DNA of 64,000 bases from Syngnathus acus (lineage: Eukaryota > Chordata > Actinopteri > Syngnathiformes > Syngnathidae). The stretch is from positions 11,256,786 to 11,320,785 of the forward strand of contig NC_051100.1 in NCBI RefSeq assembly GCF_901709675.1, written 5' to 3'. A model generated the notes under the pieces. That model ran no database searches. It had not been told where the DNA came from and was given only the letters and a program-made list of their open reading frames with translations. The translations under genes were made by a program, and so were the position numbers. The first letter of the stretch is position 1. Every line of letters begins with the position of its first letter. This document shows positions 29,595-61,337 of this stretch, piece after piece.

Positions 29595-30449
29595 ACTGTT
29601 TCACACATCAAAAGGGACAACCACTTCTTGCAGCTTTTTTTTTTTTTTTAATCAGTACAGTCATTCTCCACATTTTTATTAGAGACATCAAAAGAGGCGC
29701 TGGCATATCAATGGATAAGAAGAAGGAGGCTGCAATTTTATTACGTGCTGATACAATCAGGAAGACTGGATGTTTTTGAGGAAACTTTTTAGTCAAATAC
29801 AGGTGAATTTTTTTTCTTAAGTATGCCACTAATGATAAACTGACTGACTTGCTTGGTCGTAATTGATTATTTGTGATGCTGCATGTTTTTGCTTCCTGAA
29901 TTCCTGAACAAACATTTATGGCTGAACAACACTGGATATGGCAATCCGATGTCTGTCAGTGGTTTGGCAATTAATTCTGTGACGCAGTGTGAATGACAGA
30001 CTGAAAAGGTTTATAATGAATGCCATCATGCTGTTTCCTGGGCATTATAATAAATCCTCAAGTACCAAGTCTTCAGCTCATCATACATTTAAATAAATAT
30101 ACCACACACATGCTCTTTTTTAGATAAGGTTTTTAATTTTGATTAACCTTATGAGTTATTCAGCGTCCTTAGGTCACCTGAAAGGTGCTACATACATCTT
30201 GTCAAGTCATAAAATGTTTACTGTATTTGTTAAAATAACTTACAATAAAGCCATAGGGAATGAAGCAGACCGCCTCAGGAAAATTCATTATTTCCACGCT
30301 TAATACTCACAAAAAGACAATTTAGAGAGCACTTAAGGCTGTACAAAATCAATTTCTTAAAAAATCCACTTATTAACAAAAGAAAAAAATACCTTGTTTG
30401 TCTCGCAGATTTATTAAATTGTCCAAAGAATCTGCAGTTTGGTACTGGT
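29595..30449. other. convergent 3' UTRs of bora and dis3
   Basis: 855 bp between the stop codons of two convergent genes. Plus-strand AATAAA signals at 30049-30054 and 30244-30249 fit bora. On the minus strand an AATAAA equivalent (TTTATT) lies at 30410-30415, close to the dis3 stop. No coding sequence or recognisable repeat was seen. The 3' UTRs may overlap. Confidence 0.6.
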
Positions 30450-33400
30450 TCAACGGTCCAATTTGGGCTTCTTGTTTGGCGTTCCAACATTCGTGGCTGA
30501 AACACTCACACCCGGAATCTGAAGACGAAATGGAGTGGAAGATAATTGAAATAAAAAAAGAGACCACAGCAAAATGATAATTTTTTTAGATTTTTCTATA
30601 AATCACTCCTATTTTTTTTTAGAAAATGAAAAAAATCACAAAAAATTAAGTTTTTTCCAGAACCATGTTCTAAAAATAATATATTATTTTAGGATTATAA
30701 TAAACAACTTAAGCCATTTTAACCTAATCTAAAAATGACCGGATCTATCTTGTTTTCAAATGAATTGGTCAGTTCTTACCACAGGCTCAATCAAGGCCAT
30801 GCGTATCTTCTGGTGCTGAATATTGGAGTCATCCAGGCTGATGGTGACCTTCACCCGGTCAAATATACGGAAGGTGTGCTGCTCCACCGTCAGAGACGGA
30901 AACTGAATACAAAACGCAGTTAAGCAGCAGAAGCTCGTAACACGCATTGCGTTTTTATTACCTCCTCATCAAATACGAGGTTGAGGCCACACTTGTCCTT
31001 GCCGTCAAAAAAGACCGTGCCCTCCAGCCCGAACTTTGGGATAAGGACGATGATGGCGTTCTTCCTCACGAATAGGACAAATCCTTCCTCGCTCAGGATT
31101 CCTCGGGTCTTAAAGAACAGCTGGAAAGAGAACACAACTGAACGTTATAATTACTACTTTACGACACTTTATTTTTATAATCGACATATTTAACGTAGTC
31201 TGTCTACCTGCGTGTGGAAGGCCACAGACGCCCTCTGAGCATACTGGGACATTTTGTGTCTGTAGTTGAGGTTGTTGCACAGCGCCGATAGTTTGTGTTT
31301 GTCCGTCAGTTCCGGGTAGGTGCTATCTGCTCCGATGGTCACGGCCAGAAGGCGGTGCACGATGATGTCAGCGTACCTGCGCAGGTAATGTCGGAATTGA
31401 GTCAGGAACAGGTTTTTTTTTTTTTTTTAATTAGACTTGATAGGAAAATATTTTTTGCTCTCGTTTTCAATTCAGGTTGGCGCGTCAATCACAAATGTCT
31501 GCCCGTGCAATTCAGAGCGAGACGTACCTTCTAATGGGCGACGTGAAGTGCGTGTAAATAGGCGTGGCCAGACCGTAGTGGTGGAAGTCGCTGTCCATGC
31601 CCGAGCAGAAATAGATGGCCTGCATCATGCAGCGAGTGGCCAGGATGCGCAGCAACGTGTTGAAGTACCCAAAGCCGTCCACTTTGGCCGCTTCCAGCGA
31701 GTCGGCCAGCGTCTTTGCCGAATCCGTACGGAGCAGCACATTCTAAATCATGTGGTGAAAAACATGGGAATGTTAATGCGAGTACACCCTGGCAAACTGA
31801 ATACAATTTGTTCTGGGAGGCTGTTCATCCATTTTTTTCATATCCTGCAAAAATACTACCCCTACAAAAATAATAGAAATCAAATTCCTACATAAAAAAA
31901 ATACCCATCATATTACTTAAATTGAAGTGATACATCTCTAAAAGTCAACATGCTCTTGTTCAATTGCCAGGTTTTGTTTGACCCACCTGGGACTTTGCTG
32001 CTTTCATGAGAATGTCATAGTTGGAGGGCGGAGGTGCCGGATGTTTCCTCAGCAAGGCACACTCGGCAAATTCGTCGTAGATCTTTTGGGCGACTGAAAT
32101 GTTGGCCAGCAACATGAACTCCTCCACCATGTAGTTGGTCTCCCTGCCAATTGGTAATCAAGGTCATTTCTATGTGGCCCTAAAAGAGAGTTGATTAGAA
32201 TGCCGGTTTTGGAAGTATTTACATGAGCTCTTTGGTCTGAAGCTCGATGGGGTCGTGGGTTTCGCTGTCCATGTGAAAGCGGACCTCCACGTTAGACAGC
32301 GTCAGTGCCCTGAAGGAGAACATGTACTCTTTTGTCATTAACTGCAAATGACACGTCCGTCCAAGTCATCCCGCTTTGCAAGCCCACCTCACCCTTTCTC
32401 GATCCTGCGCTTCCTGAGGATCTTGGCGAGCTTGTTGAGGCCTCGCAGACTTTTGGTGATGCTGTCGTTCTTGCCCGTATCGTCTATTCTCATCTGGGCT
32501 TCCGCGTAGGTCAAAGATGCCTGAAGTGAGCCAGAATACAGAGTTACACAACGCCGCGCTTGTGTCTTCACTTCATGGCAGACCTTGGAGTTGATGACAC
32601 TTTTCGTGAAGCGTGTTTTCAGAATTTCAGCCTCTTGATTCATCTCCCAGATAGACGAGAAAGCCAACCTTGCATCAAACAAAAACGGATTTGAGTCAGT
32701 TGGGGAGACAGCGAATAAGTGTCCTTACCTATCCACGTTGGAACGTAGCGAACACAGATTGGAGCTCAGCAGCTGCGGAACCATGTCGATCCTCTGTGGG
32801 ACACGACACACGTGCAAATTGTCCGGCTAAAACTTCATGATGCTTAAGTGTGTGGGTTCTGCTCACCTTCCCACAGAGGTAAACCGTCGTGCCTCGGTTG
32901 GCAGCCTCTTTGTCCAGAGCGTTACAGGGTCTGATGAAATGACTGACGTCGGCGATGTGGACTCCCACCTATGGCCGACACACTCGATGGAGCGTACACG
33001 CGCATCGCATGGACGGGAGCCTGTGGACGGGACACTTACCTCAAAGTTGCCGTTGCCCAGCTCTATATAGTGCAGCGTGTCGTCAATGTCCGTGCATCCG
33101 GGAGGATCCACACTGCACACGTTCAGATTCCTCAGGTCCTCCCTGCCCACCATGTCCTGTAAGCACAAAAGTATTGAGACACATCTTTTTGATTTGATTT
33201 GAATTCCCAGACATATTCTCCAGAGAAGTCATTTACCTCCGGTTTGATGCTCCATGGCATTTTGGGAAGACAACTGAGCACAGCCTGAGAGAAAGCCTGA
33301 TGGGGAACGTCGTGTTCCAACAGCAGGACTGCCTCTTCTGTGTCTTTTTCCCCCGCCATGCCCAAAGTGCGGACAAAATGGCCCTGATGAAAAGGAAATG

Positions 33401-35439
33401 GCAATCTTAATCTACCGACACAGCACATCCGTGACCCCGAGGAAGTAAATGGAGACAGCGGCAACTCACGTTGGGATATCTGGAGTCTTTGGGCCAGCCG
33501 TCGATGGCCACCATAATTCTCTGGCCCGCTAATGTGGACGCTTGGCGGGTTTCGATGCGGATGCGTGGAATGGAGCGGTCGGCCGGCGTGAAAAGGTGCC
33601 GTGTCGACTAAAGGGGAAAAACAAGACACCATGAGTGTGGATGCTTGGCCACTAAGAGAATTCAACGAGTGCCTCATTTGACAGCTGAACTGTCCCCAGC
33701 CATTATTGAACATTACCTCTTTGATTTGGGAGACAATGAGCATGCCGCAGAAGGGCCTCCAATTCCTCTTGATGATCCCCACGATCTTGCCGGTGGGCTT
33801 TCTATCAACATCCCCTTTGGGACTTTTCAGCTGCTCACAAACAGAGAGACCATCATCAAGCAGCAGCGGTTCAAAAACAGACCGCCATAAACAGCAACTC
33901 ACAGCATCCTCCTCTTCCTCTTCTTCGTTGGTGTCGTCTTTGGCCGAGCCCACGTCCTGCAGCATGATGGAAGATGGCGCCACCCACTGACTGCGCGGCA
34001 ACAGCTGCACAGCCACCACATCTTGGTGCACGGCTCTGTTGAGGTTCTGAAGGCCCTGGATGAGAACCTGGCCAGATGTATGGAAAAAATTAGTTCAACA
34101 CAAATTACAACACATAAGAGCGAGATAGAGTGATAAATTTTACTGTGTGCTGAATATGCATCTTGACTTAAAAGTTAAATTTGGCGTACCTCTGTGCCGT
34201 CTTCCTCGTTGTTTTGGATAAAAACTTTGGCCTCAAGGTAGTTATCCCTGCTGGCCTTGAAGGTTCCCTGGTGGAAAGTGCCACTTTTGATGCCAGCTTG
34301 GATCCTGGCCAGCGGGAGATGCTCAGGGAATAACACCCTACTGCCGGTGATGTCGCTCTGGGGGTGCAATGTCACGATAGCAACAATTCAAGCATCTAGC
34401 CCCCAAAACTAAGCCCAAAGGAAAACCCTGGCAAATCGAGGAAGAACTTATTTGCTTACCTTTTCATCATTTGACAACGCCAAGCGATCCACAAGCTCGG
34501 GGTTTGCTATCAGGCCTTTGACGTACTCCTCAACTAGTGTGGGAACAAATTATGCTTAGTAAGCAATTATTACTGCAGTCTATCATTTTCCAATCAAAAC
34601 AAGCTTACATTTGTACACCAAAAGACCGCTCTCTTGTGCCTTTTGCTTATTAGCGACATCATTGGTTAGGAGCACCACCTTGGGCTCATCGGGCTTTGCC
34701 AGGTGCTCGGTGTACCACTTGGCCGCCACACGAATAGCTCTGTCGTTCCGGTCGTTGGCGCTCTCTCCCGGTTCGCGTTCGATAAATGTCTCTCTGCAGG
34801 AATCAAAGTAAAATAGCAATCTTGTCCAAAATGAGAAGCTAAAAGAGAGTGGTGGAGATGCGCTTTGTTACCTGTGATGCTCATTGGTAAATGTGTAGAA
34901 GTGTCTTTCTTCTTCATGGATGAGATCCTTGAGGCGTTTGTAGATTGGCGCGCTGCGGTGGCGTACTTCTTGGAGAACCGTTTGAAGAATCACCACGTTG
35001 CAAATCACGGGGTCCTCCAAAATGTCAATCTGTGCACAACAGTGTGCATTAGTTGGAAGAAACAAAAAAAATTGTGCATCATGCGCGCAACAATTCATGT
35101 CATTTCAGAACCAGAGAGAAAAACTGTGGAAATGTTTACATATTCCGCTTCCCATATTTACTTGACAAGCTGGATTGACAGCCTGGTACATCAGTTATTT
35201 GTGTGTTTTTGTTGTCTTACCTGATGTAACACTACATTTGTGTCGGGGATGAGGTAATGCGAAAACGTGCACAAGTTGCTCTCGATGCACGCTTCTCTCT
35301 GCAGAACCGTGGAATCCTGGCGGCATTGATCGCACGCCTCACTTCCACACCAAATGTCGTCTCGCAAATAATGCTCGCGGACTATTTTCATCACCCGACC
35401 GGCCCGCGTTTTCTTAACGAAGGTTTTAGACTTCAACAT
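30450..35439 (-). CDS. dis3: dis3, exosome catalytic 3'-5' exoribonuclease and endonuclease (RRP44)
   Basis: Processive catalytic subunit of the RNA exosome. 21 coding exons: 35439-35221, 35029-34872, 34793-34609, 34533-34460, 34357-34190, 34067-33903, 33830-33717, 33607-33470, 33383-33237, 33156-33040, 32968-32867, 32793-32729, 32668-32584, 32520-32393, 32309-32223, 32143-31987, 31742-31528, 31376-31208, 31120-30962, 30902-30780, 30518-30450 (2844 nt, 947 aa; human 958). N-terminal CR3 cysteines C31, C36, C39; PIN endonuclease domain from about residue 60 with acidic D66 in [10 protein letters not shown] and a conserved [15 protein letters not shown]; cold-shock domains in the middle; RNB exonuclease domain with [10 protein letters not shown] (D473, D479, D481, D482); [16 protein letters not shown]-terminal S1 domain and a basic tail (NKKPKLDR). 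All key acidic residues are intact. Intron 13 uses a GTCTGC donor. Divergent from pibf1. Confidence 0.96.
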
Positions 35440-36325
35440 GATGACTAGTACGCCGATATTTAAAAAATAAAAAATAAAACCTAAGCGTTTTCGGCTACTA
35501 TTTGATTGAAAGTACAAAAAACTGAGCCTCCCATGTGAGGCTATGCGTACTCTTTTACTGCGGCCCGACGAAAACAACCCACAGCGACAGACGTTCCCAG
35601 CAAACCGTATTTGCGTTTACTTTGATCTGATTAATGGCATAGTCGTATGTATAACATATATATGCAAGGCAAACCTAGTAGGAATAATACGCCAAACATA
35701 CGTTCTATGTCAATAAGGTACTTTGAAGTTTGATTTTGTCGGCCATCCCAACAAGATCAAACAAGGCTGGTAACAGGCAGTTTCTAACACTAAGCGCCTC
35801 TATAGTTTGGAGGTGGTACTGCATTTGTTGTGTCTTACTAATAACTCACTTTTCGTACCACTTTTGGAATTATGACGTTTAATGGAATATGGATATTGAT
35901 ATTAAATAGAAGATCGACTTTCCCAAACTGATAGGCAAATAGAGTTCTTGTACTGCGCGTATCTTTCAACAGGGAGCGCTGTCAAACACACCAGCGTATT
36001 AACATTAAGGGTACGTCTCACTCTGTCGCCTTTTGCCTGCTATACCGAGGACAAAATTACTATTTGCAAATAAGATGTACCCTGAGATTGTTGCGGAAGG
36101 AAGCGGGACCCTTGAAAATAACGAAATGTGTATCTGACAGTTCTCCTCTTTATGTCGTCTCGTTTGATGTGTATATAATATTTAAAGTAGCATGTGTTAA
36201 ATACAGATAAAATGGCGTTCCATTCTTGCTTGTTTCAGCGAGTTAACTTTGACCATCCACAAGGTAGCGCATAACTTATTGACGCTTAATTCGTTAGCAT
36301 TACCTAGCTGAGGTGCAAAGGGAAA
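35440..36325. promoter_or_regulatory. bidirectional promoter region dis3/pibf1
   Basis: 886 bp between divergent start codons of dis3 and pibf1. No long ORF or recognised repeat is present. The sequence is AT-rich, apart from a GC-richer patch next to dis3 (35560-35590). No TATA or CCAAT box was placed with confidence. Any 5' UTR exons lie here. Confidence 0.5.
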
Positions 36326-49032
<12,707 letters not shown>

Positions 49033-50086
49033 CGACGGATACCTGTTGTTGTTGTTTTTTCCTAAAATTAAACTGTTTTTTTATTTTTTTTATTTATAAA
49101 CTTTGTAAAGTCATTTTCCCAGGCGTCCAGGTGTTGCTCAGGTAATACATTCCTCTTTCCTGGCACACGTATTGCACCTCTCCATCTTCTCATGGGTTAA
49201 ATTGGACGCTTGGCATACATGACATGACCTCAAAGCACAAAAGGGAAATCCACCTGGTAGTTGGGAGTTGAGCGCAGCTGCTGTTGCACATTGAGTCTTG
49301 TGCTCAACAACAGTACTGAAATTCCTTCCTTGGTTCTTGGCCAGTTTTTCCTGAGGTTTCCTTTTTATTTTTTAGAAACATTATCATCTGCTTTGCCTGC
49401 ACTAAATGCCTTCAACTAAAGAATTTGTATTATGTCGCCTTTGTGGATTTTAGACAACCATAGATTTATTTACTTTTTAAGGACTCGGTGGCAATTATTA
49501 GAATTTCTTGAAGTCAATTTCTCCCTTATTTTAAATCGAGGACATTTTTCTAATAGACTCATTGGCATGGCTTAAAATTTCATAGATGTCATTTCCCCCT
49601 TATTTTCTTTTGTTTCTATTGAAATTAATAATTGGGATCATCTAAAATGATTTATTTAATCGGCTAACCCCCTCAAATCATCCGGAGCGTGTCAAGGTTT
49701 GTTCAACCTTGATTTGCCCTTGTGGTTGTGCGGTGCAGCGTGCACGCGTGCTTAATGTAGTTGGACGGCGCGTTCAGGGCGGTGGCCGCGCTTGAATGAG
49801 TGATGGGTAGCTTTTTAAAGGTCTGGTAGGCGGCGCGTGTGCTGTATTTACACCAGGCCCGCTCTCGCTCCCGCTCCGCCCTGCACGCCGCGCACAGAAA
49901 ACTGATGGTGGGCCGCTGGAGGAGGCGAGACAAGTGCAAACGGGGATGTAAGCAAGATCGTCCGGCTCCACTCCCTCCCCCGGCTCGACTGTAGCATCCT
50001 CCTCCTCTTCTTCCTCTTTTCGGCGTATTCAAACGGAGCTCGGTCCAAGTCTTTTTGTTTTCTCTCTCCCCCCTTTTGGGAGCTCC
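49033..50086. other. pibf1 3' end and klf5 promoter/5' UTR
   Basis: 1.05 kb between the pibf1 stop and the klf5 ATG, same orientation. The left part is AT-rich, with ATTAAA at 49067 as a likely pibf1 poly(A) signal. From about 49735 the sequence turns GC-rich (GCGTGCACGCGTG, GGCGGTGGCCGCGC) with TATA-like TTTTTAAAGG near 49811, suggesting the klf5 promoter, then a pyrimidine-rich leader before the ATG. Confidence 0.55.
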
Positions 50087-55638
<5,552 letters not shown>

Positions 55639-57420
55639 CACTTGACCACCAAAGCACTCGCTCATGCCGCCATTTTTTTTCCTTGTTGTTTTTCTATGTT
55701 TTGGGGGGAGTTCTTGTTTTTTGTCGTCCCTCCGCTGATGGGGAGCAAAGTCTGACCGACTCCCACGGGAGCAACTGGAAGCTTCAGATACACTCAAAAG
55801 AAAAAAAAAATTTGCAGCCCTTTGATGAGTGGAATGATAGCACTTAACCCGCCGCCGCGTGTTAGCGTGAGGTTCGACCTGCGCGGAGTTTGCGTGTTCT
55901 CTGGGTACTCGGGGTTCCCACATTCCAAAAACATGCACGTTCGCTTCATTGAAGACTCTAAATTGGCCTCAGTTGTGAGTGTGACTGCTTGTTTTTCCAC
56001 GACGGATGAAATTTTATGATGAACCGAAAATGCAGTCAAACCTTTACAAGTGAACTTGGTTTTGAAATCCAAATTTCAGGGCCCCCAATGCACCATTCGG
56101 TTCAGTATGTTATTCAAGCAGTCGTCTTCGGCACGTCGGAGATGGGCGTCATATTCCAAACAGTTGGAATAGTCCATCTCGAAGGGGGAGCGCTTGAAAG
56201 CATCATGATGAAGTCAAGCACTTGGAAATTCGACCAAAACACGAGTAATTGTTTTAAATCAGTTTTGATGAGCCGTTTGAGGGCCCCTTGGAAATCTCCA
56301 GCTGCCCGGCAATTGTTTAATGCTTAAATGTTTAAAGAACACTTGTGAAGTTTTCTCAAGTTCATCTGTAAAGGACATTTCTGGTTCATCGTTTGTATAA
56401 ATGGATGAATGAATGTGTGAAACTAGTCAAGCCAAATCCTATTTTGTTACTTCCTCGAACTGGAAAATCCAGATTGTGCTTTTTCTTTTTTGTTTGTTCT
56501 ACAGCCATATTCTTTGGTTTGCACTTAAAAAAAAATATTGGTAATGCGGACAGTGAGTAAAAACTACACCGCTGGACGATCAGTGCGTCGGGAGATGGAA
56601 GGAAAGGAAAAAAGGGGCGGACACATAGAAGGATTTTTTTTTTTTTTTTAATTCAGCAAGCGGGAGGTTGCCAAAGAGCAGCAATTAGCTGATCAATTAT
56701 TCATTTTGTCTTTTAGCAAAGCAGACACAAACACGAGCAGCTTGAAAAACACTCTCAACTTCTTCTTTTTTTTCCTGCCGTGCATCTTCCCGGCTTTTTT
56801 TTTTTTTTTTTTAACCAAAGCCCGTCGTCATCTCCACTTTTCTTCAAAGTGCCTCAATCTCGTCTGCTTGTGTTGACTTGAAGGTAGCAGCGCTGTGTTG
56901 CACTGAGACTTTCAAACAATTGCGATCGGTGCTGGTTTTGGGTTTGTTTTTAATCTTTGTCACAACAACAAGAAAAAAAATGTTTCCTCAGCTCACATGC
57001 AAATCGGTCCAAAGTTTTTGTGTGTTTGTGTTGAGCCACAGTTGGTAGCATTCAGAGAATCGCATTGTCAAGGGAAATATCATGCTCGGTCTGACTATTT
57101 ATTTGTGGGCTTGCTATCACGTTGCCCGTCTTATTTGGCCCCAGCAAAAATGCCTTAATGTAAATATATAGTGATGCACTGTAAATAATTTTTTTAAAGT
57201 TTTTTTTGTAAACAAAGGGGCAAAAAAAATAGGAAGTCGCCCCGCTTTCAAAATTGTTTTCATGTTAATTTTTGTCATGCAAATTGTTTTGTTTTTGGGA
57301 TGTATTTTTTTCTTTTTTTTTTCTCTTGTTCTTTTAACTTTCCAAAGACAAAAGTTGTTTTTCTTCAACTGAGTGAAACTTAATAAAAAGAAGACAATAA
57401 AACCAACTGACACTTTTATG
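55639..57420 (+). other. klf5 3' UTR with poly(A) signals
   Basis: AT-rich region following the klf5 stop, with multiple T-runs and ATTTA-like motifs. Two canonical AATAAA signals at 57382-57387 and 57396-57401 suggest transcript end near 57415-57420, giving a UTR of about 1.78 kb. No upstream AATAAA was seen between 55639 and 57380. Confidence 0.6.
55855..55995 (+). mobile_element. SINE fragment in the klf5 3' UTR
   Basis: GTGAGGTTCGACCTGCGCGG, GTTTGCGTGTTCTCTGGGTA, CCACATTCCAAAAACATGCA and GAAGACTCTAAATTGGCC follow the body of the same SINE family as at 25157, in sense orientation. The head before the B-box and the tail are missing or decayed. Confidence 0.75.
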
Positions 57421-59124
57421 CGTCCTTTGCAATGTTTTGTGACATATCTCGCTCACAAGCACATTCTTGGGTGGCAACGGTAAATGCTCAATTATAGGTA
57501 GTTGTGTCATTAATCTTCCATCTTTGGATGTTGCTGTCAAAGCTCTTGAGGAAGAAACTTGAGTGGAACTGTCATAAACGGCATTTTCTCTTTCATGTCA
57601 ATGTGTTCCACCCAATTGCATTTTGTTAGCTCGAGACACAAAGTTGAAATGGCCTTAATGTTGACAATATTAGATTTTAAATGGACAAAAAAGGAAATTA
57701 GAAAATAGAAAAGCGTGAATGCAAAACAAAAAACGGGAAATACAATGTAAAAGCACGCTTGAACTATATTGACAAGAATAACCTTTGCCGATGTTTTTAG
57801 CAGCCAGCCAAAGCTACTCCAAATCAGCTGAATGAAACTTTCCACTCCAACTTTCCACTCCAACGTGAACTTTTAATTTGTTTGAACTGCAATAATAGTT
57901 GTGACACCAAAACATATCAAGCAAAGTCGGTTTTGGATGAGTTTGACTGCATTGACGCCAGCAGGCATCTTCTGCTGACCTTTCAACAAGGAACACTTGC
58001 GTCTGAAAAGTAATGACGTGAGAGAACAATAAAACGATGCTATTAAAGCTTAGCCATGTGTTAGACATTTGAAATCAACAAGATTCTTCCATTCGTTAGC
58101 TTCTAGCAGCGCATTTGAAGTCCATGTAGATGCATTTTAATAGCAAATCCGATGAAAACTTTGGTGTCCTTGAATGTATCACGAATACTCATAAGGGGCT
58201 GCTGTATGCCACCGCTCACGCCCAGAGGCTCACACGAAGCATAATGGTGACTTTGACGTGAACATTTTTTGCTCTTTGACATCTCAAATTATACAACAAA
58301 AGCAAGACTGGGAAAGTGTTTTTGATGGCAAAATAATGATTTACTTACAGAAGTACAACAAAGAAAATAAACGCAGTGTGATCGAAGCTGACTCGTTGCA
58401 TGACTCAAGTTGAAGATCTGTGCAGGCTTTTTGACATGCTGTTCGCTATTCACAACTGTGTCATCTGCTTGATGCATTTAAAAGTCCACAGCACTTTTGT
58501 TTATTTTGGGGATGGGGTGGATTAACGGCATTTCGAAATCTTCAATTCGGGAGTCAAGAGTGGAGAAGAAGGATGAGAATGGTGTGGCTGGGGACTGTCA
58601 GTTAACCTGCAGCAGCACCCCGGCTGCTCGGCAAACAATAAGCCTTTTATATCACAGCATGAGACAATGGACAAGAAAATAAAAGTCCAGCAGCACTCTG
58701 GGAACAGCGCGGGGGGAATCCCACTGCATCCCAACATACACGCACACGCGAGCGCGCACAGAGAGCACATATGTTCTTGGTTTAGTTCCTAAATGTGACT
58801 CAGGCCTGGCTGCTGTAATGTACCTCAGATGTTAATAAAAAGAGAGAGAAAAAGATGGCAAGAGGAACAATCTAAACAAAAGGATCTCGGGGGGGAGCTA
58901 ATCAACCTCTTCCGTCGTTTTCCTCCTCCGCTCTTCTGATTTCATTTTTCTCCGCCACCTCCTCCTCACTCGCTCTTTGTCTTTCATGCCCGCTTCCTCC
59001 TTTTTCTCCTCCTCCTCCCGGGGTGATGCACTCCAGGTCAGAGTGGACGCTTTTCCCACATCCTCTCATCTTCTGCATCACCTGCGAGTGCAGTTGAGCC
59101 TCGCAGGTGGATGGCAAAAGTATA

Positions 59125-59446
59125 CAGTGATCCCTTGCTACTTCGCGTTTCGTTTATCGCGGCTTCACTACATCGCGGATTTTTTTTCCAAATTAAAAAA
59201 ACATTTAAAAGTCAAAATAAAACTTCTAAATTGAGGAAACGTGTCTAACCTTTAGGACAATGTAGTATTGCTCCAAATTTTCGTTTACATTCCTTTAGAA
59301 GTCCGTTTTCGCGTGTTAGCACGATCGCGAATTAGCATCTTTCCGCTAACTCGTTAGCCTGCCCAGTCGGTGACCATACTTCGCGGATTTCACTTAACGC
59401 GGGTGGTTTTTGGAACAAATGATCCGCGATAAACGAGGGATTACTG
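59125..59446. mobile_element. 322-bp MITE with TA target-site duplication
   Basis: Left end CAGTGATCCCTTGCTACTTC; right end, read in reverse complement, CAGTAATCCCTCGTTTATCG. It is flanked on both sides by TA (59123-59124 and 59447-59448). The interior repeats related phrases (TCGTTTATCGCGG, ACTTCGCGGATTTCAC). It is too short to encode a transposase, so it is a non-autonomous DNA element. Confidence 0.85.
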
Positions 59447-60985
59447 TACACACACACTGCCCGGCTGTAGATTTATTGAAAATTAATAAATGAAAACTGG
59501 CAAAAGGAAAAATACAGATTCAACTCGCGGACTTAAGCTTGAAAGCAAACACAACTTTGTCTTATAATTTAGACATGTTATCTCAATGCTAACACACGAT
59601 GTCAAATGCCAATAAATTGCATTTACATTCGTTTCACTGCATGGGGCAAGAGGATTTATGATGACGTGTGATGGTGTAATTGTACTTTTATTGGAAAAAT
59701 CAAATACCTACAGAGTCAAATTTTTTGTACTGATCCCACCATTGCTTTTTAAAAAGTTGTGTATCTTCGCGTAGTACAACAAACACACACACACAAAGTG
59801 GTGATGAGTGAGTGGGAGCTACCGGTTCATGTTTGTGCATGGAGCAAATTAACGTCACACATCTGGAAGACGGATCCCGCCTGCTCCGCCCGCCGCTGTG
59901 CTGCGTTGGTGTGATTCCCAGTTTGCGCGTGTGTGTACGTGCATATGTATGCACGGACGTGCGTGTGTGTGTAGGTAAGTGTAATATTTCCAGTGCTCAT
60001 CTCTTGGAACAGACCACCCACCTAGAAGACCAATAGAAGAACCACGGGGAGCCCGGACAGAAACACGCACGCACACGCACGCACGCACACACTCGCGCGC
60101 GCGCGCACACACACACACACGCACACTCACATCCAAGTCAACCCTGCCCGATAATCTCAGAATAGAACATGTTCTTATCAGAGTTCTGGAATGATCCCAC
60201 ATCCCGAAAGTAAAAGTTCAATGCGAGATGTTTTCTCAGGTGACTTCATTTAGTAAACCTAAGTGATAATTTTTGGTGGTTTCCCTTTTGTGTTAGCATG
60301 AAGCTAGCGAGCCACCCTTAAGGCAATGGTTGTTTGGCAAACATTTTAAAAGTGTTTCTTTTTTAATGGAAGTTAGCATGAAGAGGGTCTGATGGGTCTG
60401 GAAACACTTTTTGGGGTGACTTTTACAGTACCCAAATAAATCATGTAGCTTTCTCCACAGTTTAATATTGAGTGAAATTCCCTCAGCTAAATTGTCTTGT
60501 TAATTTGAATAGAGTATATTGTTCCATTTCATAAAAACAAGCATGCATGTTGTTTCACACGCCATGACTTTTTTGATGAACCTGACAAACGAGACTTTTA
60601 AATGTGGTCCAAGAATAATTGCTTTCTTGGGAAAGTTGAACAGAACCTAATTAAGTTCAGAACAATAGAGTATGTCGCGACAGGGATTGCATAAACCTAA
60701 AACGTAACAAAGAGAAAGAAACAACAGGAATTAAAGAAGGCCCATTTAACGGAGTGATCAAAGCCGCAGCCAATCAGAAAGAAGCAGTAAGTAAAAATAG
60801 CCTGACGGGGAAATGTGAAAGATAATCATAACAAAAGGTCACACAATATAAAAATATCCATTGCAGCAACAGGTTTTCTTTCAGCTTCCAATCTTATGAA
60901 ACTAATAATGTAAGCCCAAACTTCCTAATCATGTCCATTTGACTACATTTTGTTTCTCCGATTTTTTTGTTGTGCAGTTTGTAAC

Positions 60986-61060
60986 TACTGTAATCCCTTG
61001 TTTATTGCGGATAGTTGGTTACATGACCACCCGCGTTATGTGAAAATCCGCAAAGTAGTG
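60986..61060. mobile_element. terminal fragment of the same MITE family
   Basis: TACTGTAATCCCTTGTTTAT, then GCGG, CCCGCGTTATGTG and ATCCGCAAAGTAGTG, resemble the TIR and subterminal parts of the element at 59125. No matching opposite end was found. Confidence 0.6.
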
Positions 61061-61212
61061 TCACCCTCTCATTTTTAACATACTTATGTTTTTTGTGTAT
61101 CAATAAGTGTATATTAAACCATATAAGTGCATATGTTATCATTAGAACATTAAATAACAGTTTCAAACATAAATGACATACAGAAAATAATGTATAAATA
61201 ATATAAATGTAA

Positions 61213-61215
<3 letters not shown>

Positions 61216-61307
<92 letters not shown>

Positions 61308-61323
61308 CGTGTGTGTGTGTGTG
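61216..61323. repeat. (GT)n microsatellite
   Basis: About 108 bp of GT with two GC slips near its end. Confidence 0.95.
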
Positions 61324-61337
61324 ACATATGTAGATGT

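Noticed and set aside
31437-31895. 152-codon plus-strand frame
   Set aside because: Antisense shadow of dis3 exon 17 and its flanking introns.
33132-34031. 299-codon minus-strand open frame taken as one exon
   Set aside because: It runs through three dis3 introns; splice sites and phase divide it into exons 6 to 9, and the intron parts have no similarity.
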